Assembly: GCA_017307785.1 (NCBI GenBank)
Contig: JAFKGI010000060.1
Span: 1-41,563 of the forward strand
DNA length: 41,563 nucleotides
Source: Vulcanimicrobiota bacterium
GTDB taxonomy: Bacteria > Vulcanimicrobiota > Xenobia > Xenobiales > JADMJV01
Direction of reading: 5' to 3'
The position numbers were made by a program, and so were the translations under genes. The notes under the pieces are model-generated. The model saw nothing but the letters and a program-made list of their open reading frames with translations. It made no database searches and had not been told where the DNA came from. The stretch's first letter is position 1; each line of letters opens with the position of its first letter. Below are positions 1 through 6,942 of this stretch, in pieces.

Positions 1-2
1 AA

Positions 3-494
3 GTCGCTTGTCAAGTTGTTCATTCTTTGCACGGTGTCGGCACCGTCGAGTCACTTGAGACGAAGGAGGTTCTGGGAAAAGAGACTCGCTTCGCCACCAT
101 CTCTTTCCAGGACGACAAACTTAAGATCATGGTCAACCTGGACCAGAGAAATTCGATGCTTCGTCCTCTGATGAATGGCCCCCAAGTGGAGTCTCTGCTG
201 GAGTATCTACGCAGCCACTGCAACGAGGCGGTGATCACCAAGAGCACCCACCGCTACAACCTGAATCTTCAGAAGATCAAAAGCGGGGACGTGAACTCCC
301 TCTGTCAGGTCATCAAGGAACTGAGTGGCCTGCTCGAAGAGAAGCGTCTGACCCAGAAAGAGCACTCGATGCTCGAGCAGTCGCGCAAAATTTTGGCTTC
401 CGAGCTGAGCTCGGTCAAGCAGCGTCCCCAAGAGGAAATGATCGAACTGATCTGCCAGACTTGCGGCGTGACCGCAGAGGTTTCCAAGTCCTAG
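3..494 (+). CDS. CarD/CdnL-type RNA polymerase-binding transcription regulator, 5' end missing
   Basis: The frame is open from the first bases of the window, so the true start lies upstream; a TTG at 27 is internal. The visible N-terminus reads QVVHSLHGVGTVE, which matches the start of the CarD RNAP-interaction (Tudor-like) domain, including the HGVG turn and the later DDKLKIMV strand followed by RPL. The remaining ~100 residues are predicted helical, as in the DNA-binding C-terminal part of CarD. Proteins of this family bind the RNA polymerase beta subunit and stabilise open promoter complexes, often at rRNA promoters. The gene ends with TAG and is followed 23 bp later by a strong terminator. 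Family assignment is from motif recognition only; the far C-terminus (CQTCG) is not typical of the family. Confidence 0.8.
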   Translation, partial: VACQVVHSLHGVGTVESLETKEVLGKETRFATISFQDDKLKIMVNLDQRNSMLRPLMNGPQVESLLEYLRSHCNEAVITKSTHRYNLNLQKIKSGDVNSLCQVIKELSGLLEEKRLTQKEHSMLEQSRKILASELSSVKQRPQEEMIELICQTCGVTAEVSKS

Positions 495-517
495 CGGACC
501 TGCGAAATCCTTACAGA

Positions 518-540
518 AAGCCGCGTCAGCGGCTTTTTTT
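518..540 (+). terminator. Intrinsic terminator of the CarD gene
   Basis: A stem AAGCCGC / GCGGCTT with a GTCA loop is followed by an uninterrupted T run. It lies 23 bp after the CarD stop codon. Confidence 0.9.
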
Positions 541-559
541 GTAGAACGCGATGGAATGC

Positions 560-591
560 TTTGAAAGAAAAGTTTCCGAAATTTCTTCAAA
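560..591. repeat. AT-rich inverted repeat in the gap between the CarD and lipoprotein genes
   Basis: TTTGAA(A)GAAA at 560-570 pairs with TTTCTTCAAA at 582-591, with one bulged A and an 11-nt loop. It is the only conspicuous element between the terminator at 540 and the lipoprotein start at 733. It could be an operator or part of the lipoprotein promoter region. No convincing -35/-10 pair was found, so the role is unknown. Confidence 0.4.
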
Positions 592-732
592 AAAAAGGAC
601 ATGTCTGTGGGTCTGCGAATGACTCGCCCCAATTCTGCCGGACCGTCCAAAAGATCCGACAGGCCAGCGGTTGATTGTTGGTCACCCCGGCTAACGCACC
701 CGACTGAACTTTCCTACTAAATGGAGTTTATT

Positions 733-1035
733 GTGAAAAAGACGCTTTTGACGGTGGCCGCTGCTAGCTTACTGTTCGCCCTGGTTGGATGCAGCGATTC
801 CAGCGCCCCCAAAGCTACGGGAACCCCGGATGCCGCCACCACCGGTGGAGTAGTGATCACCGCCACCCCCGTTGTTAACGGCACCCCGTTGGCCCCCGGC
901 ACCGCCACCGTGACCCCCGGCACCGCCCCGAGCACCGAAACCCCCGCTCCCGGCACCGCAACCCCCGCCCCCGGTGGCGAGACCCCGGCTCCCGCTCCCG
1001 GCGGCGAGACCCCCGCTCCCACCGCAACTCCCTAA
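733..1035 (+). CDS. Small Thr/Pro/Ala-rich lipoprotein
   Basis: The GTG at 733 is chosen over the upstream ATG at 721 because GGAG (723-726) lies 6 nt before the GTG, while nothing resembling a ribosome-binding site precedes 721. From the GTG the product starts MKKTLLTVAAASLLFALVGC, a textbook lipoprotein signal peptide with lipobox LVGC; the mature protein would begin with a lipidated Cys at residue 20. The remaining ~80 residues are almost entirely Thr, Pro, Ala and Gly, with near-repeats of GGETPAPAP, resembling a disordered cell-wall or envelope linker. No catalytic domain is visible. A strong terminator follows, so it is probably transcribed alone. Function is unknown. Confidence 0.75.
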   Translation: MKKTLLTVAAASLLFALVGCSDSSAPKATGTPDAATTGGVVITATPVVNGTPLAPGTATVTPGTAPSTETPAPGTATPAPGGETPAPAPGGETPAPTATP

Positions 1036-1057
1036 GCCACAGCTTTCGGATAGCAAG

Positions 1058-1087
1058 AAAAAAAGACAGGGCAACCTGTCTTTTTTT
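1058..1087 (+). terminator. Intrinsic terminator of the lipoprotein gene
   Basis: A 13-bp perfect stem (A7-GACAGG / CCTGTC-T7) with a GCAA tetraloop begins 23 bp after the stop codon. The A run on the other side makes it potentially bidirectional. Confidence 0.9.
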
Positions 1088-1196
1088 CTTTGTCGGGATG
1101 TCAATCTGGAGTTCACCCCTGATCCTTGACCGATCTTTTATGCTCGTGCACGACACGGGGCATGAAGAGACCCCGGGATTCGGGGAGACACCACAC

Positions 1197-2027
1197 ATGC
1201 TTTCTATGGTCAACACCAACAATTTGCGCCAGACCAGCCCTCTGCAGGGCAACCGTCCGGCCCCCAAAGCTCCTGAACAACCTCAGGACCAACTGGAGCG
1301 CGCCGACGGCACGGATTCCTCCAGCAGCCCCAAGTGGCTCCTGGCCGCTTTCGCGGGCCTCGGTCTGGTGGCCGGAGCCGCCGGCTCCGCCCAGGCCCAG
1401 GTCGTCGTCGCCAACCAGCCACAGCAGACGCAAGACTTGATGAAGCAGCTGGAAGAGTCCAGCCTGCAGCAGGGGATCAAGCTGGAATTCATGATTCCCT
1501 CGCCGATCGGTGGAGGCCGTAGCATCTCCAGCCAGGATGCTGCCGAACTGATCAATGACGGGCAGCGAGTGCTGTTGGCCGAGGTCACTTCCTCCGACGG
1601 TCCTTTCCGAGGAGGCGAGCCGGTAGAGGTGCGTCGCGAGGCCTACATCACGGGCCAGAATGAGCTGGCCTCCTACACCCGCTACTTCACCAACGCCGAG
1701 CCCCAAAACGATATGGAGCGGGCCGCCCAGAAGCTCAAGAAGCACGTCTTCCTGCAGACGGACGTCACCACGCTGATGAAGCCGGGAGCGAACCCGGACC
1801 GCCCTACGCTTTCTCCTTTCGAGGCCGCCCGCCGGCTGCAGCAAGAGCAACCGGTCAGTGTGCGCACGGCCGGCGACGGTGTCATTCGCCTGGACGCCAC
1901 GGAAGTGGAGCTGAACAACCTGGGCGACGTCGATTCGTTGGACGGCGACTGCGGTACCGTGCAGAACTTCCAGATGAACCAGGATGGCACCATCCAACTG
2001 GTCGAGCAGACCTACTGCGGCCGCTAG
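1197..2027 (+). CDS. Unknown exported or membrane-anchored protein with a Pro/Gln-rich leader
   Basis: ATG 1197 is preferred because GGGGAG at 1182-1187 sits 9 nt upstream; a second ATG lies at 1206. The first ~45 residues are polar and rich in Pro, Gln and Ser, followed by one hydrophobic stretch (WLLAAFAGLGLVAGAAGSA) that ends in an AQA-like cleavage site. The ~210 residues after it are hydrophilic and include a short Cys pair near the C-terminus (DCGT and TYCGR). I do not recognise the family. A long polar leader before the signal or anchor segment is unusual. The gene ends convergently on the next minus-strand gene with a 4-bp overlap. Confidence 0.6.
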   Translation: MLSMVNTNNLRQTSPLQGNRPAPKAPEQPQDQLERADGTDSSSSPKWLLAAFAGLGLVAGAAGSAQAQVVVANQPQQTQDLMKQLEESSLQQGIKLEFMIPSPIGGGRSISSQDAAELINDGQRVLLAEVTSSDGPFRGGEPVEVRREAYITGQNELASYTRYFTNAEPQNDMERAAQKLKKHVFLQTDVTTLMKPGANPDRPTLSPFEAARRLQQEQPVSVRTAGDGVIRLDATEVELNNLGDVDSLDGDCGTVQNFQMNQDGTIQLVEQTYCGR

Positions 2028-2758
2028 GGCCTCTTAAGGGCTACGTATGAGCCCACGGTCTGTCCATTGGACACCAGGACCAGGGTGCCGGTAGCCTGCC
2101 CCATAGCCTGGTTAAAACGCATCTGGTAACGCACTCGGTAGGGCTCCTTGCCCTCAGGAACCAGAATCTCGAAGCTCATCCCTCCGCCCGGGATGGGCTT
2201 CACGTTTTCCAGGCGACTGGTGAACTTTCCGGGGACGGTTAAGGTGCCGGCTGTCCAATCCAATTCATCGGCAAAAACCTGGTCACCCAGGAAGGTGTGC
2301 AGGACATAGCGTCCGCTCGGCCGGGCCGCATTTTCCACTCTGGGCCCCGGCTCCAATACGAAGCTGGTCAGCTCTTTCTTCAGTAGTTCGACCCTGAGAC
2401 CCCGTCCCGGGCAACGGAGGAAGGTCAGCCTGTCCTCGCCCTTCCCTTGGAAGACCAACTTCTCGGCCGTTTCCAGGCGGCCGTTCATCTCCAAATGCTT
2501 GCCGCTTCCGTCCCCAAAGGTCAGCCACAGGTCCAGATGATAGCCCGTTTCCGTAGGGCGGACCCGTGCCAGTTCGCGTAGCGTGACTTCACCATCTTCC
2601 AGCCAGACGGTGGTGCCGAGCATTTCGCTGCCGGTGTCGACCCAGCATTCCTCCAGTTGTGCGCCCTCGTGTTGTCCGTGGTAAGTTCCCGCCATCCAGG
2701 ACAACGGATGAGCGCAGCCGATGCGAGTCAGCATCAGCAGCCAGAGCAGTCGTTTCAT
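2024..2758 (-). CDS. Exported DUF6265-like protein
   Basis: The product starts MKRLLWLLMLTRIGCA, a short signal peptide, then WMAGTYHG...EECWV...EMLGTTVWL, which matches the DUF6265 pattern (a lipocalin-like beta-barrel: tryptophan, short loop, E-W strand, G-T-M-L-G). The N-terminal ~120 residues carry that domain; the remaining ~120 are beta-rich and unrecognised. The start ATG at 2758 overlaps the TGA of the upstream GH16 gene (ATGA), so the two genes are very likely translationally coupled. The in-frame upstream extension was rejected because it lies wholly inside the GH16 gene. The biochemical role of DUF6265 proteins is not known. Confidence 0.65.
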   Translation of the reverse strand: MKRLLWLLMLTRIGCAHPLSWMAGTYHGQHEGAQLEECWVDTGSEMLGTTVWLEDGEVTLRELARVRPTETGYHLDLWLTFGDGSGKHLEMNGRLETAEKLVFQGKGEDRLTFLRCPGRGLRVELLKKELTSFVLEPGPRVENAARPSGRYVLHTFLGDQVFADELDWTAGTLTVPGKFTSRLENVKPIPGGGMSFEILVPEGKEPYRVRYQMRFNQAMGQATGTLVLVSNGQTVGSYVALKRP

Positions 2759-3537
2759 GGCTTGTATTGGTAGACGCGCACGTAGTCGACATCCATACTT
2801 TGCGGCCAGATGGATTCGTCGATGCCCTGAGCACCACCCCAGAAACCCCCTACGGCCACGTTGAGCAGCAGATGCTGGGGTTTGTCGAAGGGCCACTCTT
2901 TCCAACTCTGATGAGGGTTTTCGAACAGCAAGACCGGCTTGTCGTCGATGCGCGTCTCGATCCAATCCGGAGTCCAGCGCAGTTCGTAATCGTGGAAGGT
3001 GGCCTCGGCGTCGGGGACCATCGTCGTTGCCGTCTTCTGGGTGTGGTCTATGTGGTTGAAGGCTTTGCTGTGGATGCTGCAGTGAATCTTGCCGGGGTCA
3101 TAGCCGACGTGTTCCATGATATCGATCTCGCCGTTGTCAGGCCAGCCGGAGCGGCCGGGTTCTTCCTGGGAGTAGAGCATCCAGATGGCGGGCCAGGTGC
3201 CGCGGCCGTGAGGCAGGCGGGCTCGGGCCACGATGCGCCCGTAGAGAAAGTCACCTTTGCCTTTGCTGCTGATGCGGCTCGAGGTATAGCCTTTGCCTTC
3301 CCGGCGGGCGGTGAGGGTGAGATGGCCGTCGGCCACTTTGGCGTTACGGTCGGTGTAGTCTTGCAACTCCTGGTTGCCCCAGCCGTTGTCACCCAACTGG
3401 TAGCTCCACTTGCCGGGGTCGGGGAGGCCGGGGGCATTGAATTCATCACTCCAGTAAGGAAGGGTTTCGAACTGGTCGAGGCGAGGCTGGCCCCACGCGG
3501 GGACGGCCAGGAGTAAAAAAGGTAAGAGGTAGCGCAC
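2755..3537 (-). CDS. Secreted GH16 endo-beta-glucanase (laminarinase-like)
   Basis: A GTG start at 3537 gives a 260-residue protein with a signal peptide (MRYLLPFLLLAVPAWG). The rest is a single glycoside hydrolase family 16 domain. The catalytic motif EIDIMEHVG has nucleophile E137, assisting D139 and acid/base E142, and flanking family signatures include WSDEFN, GRGTWPAIWM, HDYELRW and DVDYVRVYQY. Family members cleave beta-1,3 or mixed beta-1,3/1,4 glucans outside the cell; the exact substrate cannot be read from sequence. No carbohydrate-binding module is present, and the length is typical for a bare catalytic domain. It is coupled by ATGA to the DUF6265-like gene. The GAAGG ribosome-binding sequence lies in a hairpin (3539-3560). 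Confidence 0.9.
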   Translation of the reverse strand: MRYLLPFLLLAVPAWGQPRLDQFETLPYWSDEFNAPGLPDPGKWSYQLGDNGWGNQELQDYTDRNAKVADGHLTLTARREGKGYTSSRISSKGKGDFLYGRIVARARLPHGRGTWPAIWMLYSQEEPGRSGWPDNGEIDIMEHVGYDPGKIHCSIHSKAFNHIDHTQKTATTMVPDAEATFHDYELRWTPDWIETRIDDKPVLLFENPHQSWKEWPFDKPQHLLLNVAVGGFWGGAQGIDESIWPQSMDVDYVRVYQYKP

Positions 3538-3538
3538 T

Positions 3539-3560
3539 GCCCTTCCTTCGCAAGAAGGGC
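3539..3560 (-). promoter_or_regulatory. Hairpin sequestering the GH16 ribosome-binding site
   Basis: On the minus strand a 7-bp stem GCCCTTC / GAAGGGC with an 8-nt loop lies between the M48 stop and the GH16 GTG. The 3' arm contains the GAAGG Shine-Dalgarno sequence and ends one base before the start codon. It could be a U-tract-less terminator for the M48 gene or a translational switch. Confidence 0.45.
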
Positions 3561-3568
3561 CTGTGACC

Positions 3569-4246
3569 CTACATCCCGTGTTGCTGCAGGTAGCTTTGGG
3601 CGTCCTTTAAGCGGTCTTCCGCGGTCGGGTGATCGGGAAAAACTCGGGTTCGCCCTCGATTGGCTTCCAGCCGGCGAAACAGCTCCAGAGTCGTGATAGC
3701 GCCTCTCGGGTTGTAACCGGCCATGCGCATCAGTTCCAGGCCACTGGCGTCGGCCTCGGCTTCCATCCCCCGTGAGTAGCCGGAAGTGAGCAGTCGGGAG
3801 CCGACCCCGGCGGCCGTCCTCATGAGGTCGCTCTGGTCCCGCACCAGCAGGCCGATGCCGACGTTGGTCAGGGTGTTCTGGCTGGCCAAGCGCTGGTGGT
3901 GGCGTCGTTCGAGATGAGACAGCTCGTGGGCGATCACAAAGGCCAGGGCGTTATCGTCTTGGGCCGGCAGTGCGTGGAGCAGGCCGGTGGTCAGGATTAC
4001 GCGTCCGTCCGTCTCCGCGTAGGCATTAATGGTGTTCTCGTCGCGCAGCACCTGGAGCCGGTAGCTCAAGTCGCGACGCTGGGTAAAGGGCAGGATACGC
4101 TGGAAAATGTTCTGCAGGCGGCGGTCGGCCTGGTAGGCGTTGGCGGTGGGGGAAAGGACCGCAACCCGGCCGTTGGGCTGCGCCTGTGCTCCGGTTTGCA
4201 GCAGGGCGGCCAGCATCAATCCGGTGGCGAAAAGTTTCTTGCTCAT
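3569..4246 (-). CDS. Secreted M48-family zinc metalloprotease
   Basis: The 225-residue protein starts with a signal peptide (MSKKLFATGLMLAALLQTGAQAQ). It carries the zinc site HELSH (H107, E108, H111) and, after the SRG turn, MEAEAD with the probable third ligand E162, the arrangement of M48 peptidases. The NAYAETDGRVILTTGLL strand before the HExxH site is also characteristic of the BepA/LoiP/YfgC group. These proteins are usually periplasmic or outer-membrane quality-control proteases. This one is short and lacks the TPR domain of BepA, so it resembles the minimal LoiP-like form. It sits in a minus-strand group of secreted hydrolases and may be cotranscribed with the GH16 gene 31 bp downstream. 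Confidence 0.88.
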   Translation of the reverse strand: MSKKLFATGLMLAALLQTGAQAQPNGRVAVLSPTANAYQADRRLQNIFQRILPFTQRRDLSYRLQVLRDENTINAYAETDGRVILTTGLLHALPAQDDNALAFVIAHELSHLERRHHQRLASQNTLTNVGIGLLVRDQSDLMRTAAGVGSRLLTSGYSRGMEAEADASGLELMRMAGYNPRGAITTLELFRRLEANRGRTRVFPDHPTAEDRLKDAQSYLQQHGM

Positions 4247-4298
4247 AGCTCAAGCTTACGATTGGGCTGGAGATTTGCGTATTGACCGAGGTACCGTT

Positions 4299-4865
4299 CT
4301 ACCTGGGAAGGCGATAATGACCGACCACGGTCCAACGACCTAAGCAGTCTTCTTCAGTGCACTGGGGCGGAAACTGATGGATGACTTCATACTTGCCGGA
4401 AGGGCCGCGCTGGTCGGAGACCACTCCACAGTGGTCGGCCACGCCGTCGTTGGTCAGGCTCCAGAAGACCAGGTCGCCGGGTTCGTAGCCTTTGCCGACC
4501 GGCAGCGTGCGGGCGTGGCGGCGAAACCAGACCTTCAGGTTAGGGGCCCAGCGATGGTCGATGTCGCGGTCCCTCAGGTAGGGGTATTCCCCGCAAGCCG
4601 CGTCGTCCTGGACCAGTTTGCGCAGGTCAAGGCCCTTGACGCGACAGGCCGTCACCAGCACATCCACACAGGCACTTTTGCCTTTGGGTGGGTAGCCTCC
4701 CGTAAAATAATCAGCCGTGTAGGTGTCACCCAGGTGCTGGCGGGCTGCCTGGACCATCTTCAGGTCCGAGGCCCAGCACGCCAGCGTTGCCAGGAGGGCC
4801 AGGCTAAGCGCCCTGCGCAAGTCGCATCGCCTCGGCCACGGCTTTTTGAGCTTGAACGGCTCCAT
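4299..4865 (-). CDS. DUF1287 (NlpC/P60-like) exported protein
   Basis: The conserved DUF1287 landmarks are present in order: a Cys in a SACVDVLVTACR helix start, KLVQDD, DRDIDHRWAPNL, FFRRHA-like WFRRHARTLP, PGDLVFW and DHCGVVSD. This points to a papain-like/NlpC-P60 fold with Cys near residue 65 and His in DHCGVV. A cell-wall role is inferred from the fold only. The ATG at 4865 overlaps the subtilase gene by 62 bp. An in-frame TTG at 4820 would give MRRALSLALLATLACWA, a cleaner signal peptide with a 17-bp overlap, and may be the real start. It is probably cotranscribed with the upstream subtilase. Confidence 0.75.
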   Translation of the reverse strand: MEPFKLKKPWPRRCDLRRALSLALLATLACWASDLKMVQAARQHLGDTYTADYFTGGYPPKGKSACVDVLVTACRVKGLDLRKLVQDDAACGEYPYLRDRDIDHRWAPNLKVWFRRHARTLPVGKGYEPGDLVFWSLTNDGVADHCGVVSDQRGPSGKYEVIHQFPPQCTEEDCLGRWTVVGHYRLPR

Positions 4866-5976
4866 GACCCTGGGCTTCGTGCGGCGAATGAGGCACCGGC
4901 TGGGCGGTTTCGAGCAGGATCTGCTTGATTTGGGCCGGGGTCAAGTTGGGGTTGGCCTCGATCATGTTGGCCACCAGGCCGGCTACGAAAGGAGAGGCCA
5001 TGGAAGAGCCGTCCTGGGCGATGTAGAGCGGATGCTCTCCGCCCGTGCCGGCAAAGGCCTGAATCGGGATGCTTTCTTTGAGCTGCGCTCGCAGTTCCGC
5101 TTCCGGCAACTGCAGGGCGTCCGGGGAGAGGCGGCCGTTGGTGATTTGCTTTTGAGCCAGTGCCTGCACCACGTTGAGCGGTCCTTTGGTGGCCAGCATG
5201 GCGCGCTTGAGTTGATTGATGTTGCTCTGTTCGAGTTGACTGCCGGGAGCATTGGCCGACATGACGTGGACTCCGGGGGCGACCACGTCAGGCTTGATTT
5301 CCCCGTTGATGGCCCGACCCCGGCTGGAAAAGTCGGCCACCTTGTCGTCGCTGGTGTCGTCCAAAGTTCCGTTGACGTCCAGAGCGCCCACCGAAATGAC
5401 GTCAGGATGTCCGGCCGGCGTCATGATTTGCATCTGGTCGGAGAAATTGCCCACGCCGGCGACTACCGTAATACCGGCTTTGATAGCCATTTGAATAGAG
5501 TGAGAGAGCGGATCTACCAGACTGGCCACGCCCGTGGCCGGGTCGGTCATCTCCACCAGGGGGAGTAGGAAGCTGCAGTTGAGGACGCGGATGTTGAACT
5601 CATCTTTGTTTTGGACGGCCCAGTAAACGCTGCGGGCGAAACCGTTGGACAGATCTTGCCAGCTGGCGTTCTGGTCCAGGTTCAGCTTCATGGGGATGAG
5701 ATTGGCATCGGGAGCCACGCCGCGAATTTTGCCTCCGCTGGCGCTGCCGTCGCCACCGACGATGGCCAGCACATGGGTGCCGTGACCAACTTCGTCCTTG
5801 TTAAAAACGTCTTCGGGTCCGGCGCCGACCTCGGCGGTGACCCGGTTCTTGATGTCCGGGTGGGTGGTGTCAAAACCCTGATCGAGCACCACCACGCCCA
5901 CGCCTTTGCCCGTGGTCGGCAGATTGCCGACGAAATCCCGCCCCGAATACGCCCAGTTTTTCTTCGCTACGTCCAT
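4804..5976 (-). CDS. Subtilisin-like S8 serine protease lacking signal peptide and prodomain
   Basis: The subtilase catalytic triad is complete: D32 in VVVLDQGFD, H65 in GHGTHV and S325 in DGSSMASP. The oxyanion Asn is N177 in GVGNFSD. At 390 residues it is a catalytic domain only. The protein starts MDVAKKNWAYSG and runs straight into the mature fold, with no signal peptide and no I9-type inhibitor propeptide; no in-frame upstream start restores one. About 75 residues (roughly 245-320) are inserted between the APGVHVMSA strand and the serine motif. Either the enzyme acts in the cytoplasm, or it is exported by another route. The start is ATG with a weak GAAAAG upstream. Confidence 0.88.
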   Translation of the reverse strand: MDVAKKNWAYSGRDFVGNLPTTGKGVGVVVLDQGFDTTHPDIKNRVTAEVGAGPEDVFNKDEVGHGTHVLAIVGGDGSASGGKIRGVAPDANLIPMKLNLDQNASWQDLSNGFARSVYWAVQNKDEFNIRVLNCSFLLPLVEMTDPATGVASLVDPLSHSIQMAIKAGITVVAGVGNFSDQMQIMTPAGHPDVISVGALDVNGTLDDTSDDKVADFSSRGRAINGEIKPDVVAPGVHVMSANAPGSQLEQSNINQLKRAMLATKGPLNVVQALAQKQITNGRLSPDALQLPEAELRAQLKESIPIQAFAGTGGEHPLYIAQDGSSMASPFVAGLVANMIEANPNLTPAQIKQILLETAQPVPHSPHEAQGHGAVQAQKAVAEAMRLAQGA

Positions 5977-6051
5977 GCTTTTCAGGTTAGGTCAAACCCT
6001 TGAAAGAAGCCTGAAAGGCCCCGCGCTGGGGGCGGAGAAAGCCTCCAGATA

Positions 6052-6942
6052 GTGTTGAACAACTCTTTCATGGACTGGGGTCTGGATATCGGTCGCCTGT
6101 TTGGGACCCGGGTCCGAATCCACTGGATCTTCTTCATCTTCGTGCTGTTCCGGCTGATGCGCGCGGACGACAAGCAGATGGAGCTGATCTACCTGCTGGT
6201 CCTCTTTCTAACCGTGCTGGTTCACGAGTTCGGCCACATCTTCGCGGCCCGGCATTTTCAGTTGCGAGCCGAGAAAATCGTGCTCTGGCCCTGTGGCGGC
6301 CTGGCCTTTGTGGGCGCAGGGGGTAGCGCCTGGGAAGAGTTTTGGATCGCTTTTTTCGGACCCTTCACGCAGATCGTGTTGGGGGCTTGCGCGGCGGGCT
6401 GGCTCTACTTTCACGGGGGGGCTTTCCAGTTTGTGGCCGACCCTCTGATGCCGGTGATGGCCGTTCCAGGCTCCGCCAGCATGGTCGATCTGGTGGTCGC
6501 CATCATCTTCTCGGTTCAAGTCTGGCTCTTTGCCTTCAACGTGCTGCTGCCGGCCTATCCGCTAGACGGCGGGCGCATGCTGGTGGCTCTGGTGTTGAAC
6601 AAGGTCGGAGCCCTCAAGGCCTCGGGAATGGCTATGGTTCTGACCCTGATCTCGGCCGCCTATTTGCTTTCCCGGTCGGATTCGATGCTGGGCTTTTTCC
6701 TTATGATCGAGGCGGCTATGCTCTATCAGATGCGCCAGACCGGTGACATTTTCAGTCATCCCTCTTTCTCGACCGGCTCTCGCCCGCTCTACGGCAACAA
6801 GGCGAAAAAGTCGGCCGCCAAGCCCAAAAAAACCAAGCAAGTTTCGCACCTTCGGCTGGTGGACAGCAAGCAGTGTCCGCAGTGCGGTCGTTCTTTGCCC
6901 ACCACCGCCAAGATGTGCGGCTTCTGCGAGATCTCCGTTTAA
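6052..6942 (+). CDS. M50 (site-2-type) intramembrane metalloprotease with C-terminal zinc ribbon
   Basis: The protein has about five to six hydrophobic segments with the M50 zinc motif HEFGH (H58, E59, H62) in a membrane helix and the third-ligand motif NVLLPAYPLDGGR (D172). It therefore resembles the compact M50B/SpoIVFB-like rhomboid-sized enzymes that cleave membrane-bound regulators. After a basic linker rich in Lys, the C-terminus carries CPQC...CGFC (C275, C278, C289, C292), a zinc ribbon that would face the cytosol. No PDZ or CBS domain is present. The start is uncertain: GTG 6052, TTG 6055 and ATG 6070 are all in frame and none has a well-placed ribosome-binding site. The 3' end overlaps hrpB convergently by 4 bp. 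Confidence 0.85.
   Translation: MLNNSFMDWGLDIGRLFGTRVRIHWIFFIFVLFRLMRADDKQMELIYLLVLFLTVLVHEFGHIFAARHFQLRAEKIVLWPCGGLAFVGAGGSAWEEFWIAFFGPFTQIVLGACAAGWLYFHGGAFQFVADPLMPVMAVPGSASMVDLVVAIIFSVQVWLFAFNVLLPAYPLDGGRMLVALVLNKVGALKASGMAMVLTLISAAYLLSRSDSMLGFFLMIEAAMLYQMRQTGDIFSHPSFSTGSRPLYGNKAKKSAAKPKKTKQVSHLRLVDSKQCPQCGRSLPTTAKMCGFCEISV

Noticed and set aside
601..720. A 39-residue frame between the CarD and lipoprotein genes
   Set aside because: AAGGA lies only one or two bases before the ATG, too close to work, and the peptide shows no feature; it is probably spurious.
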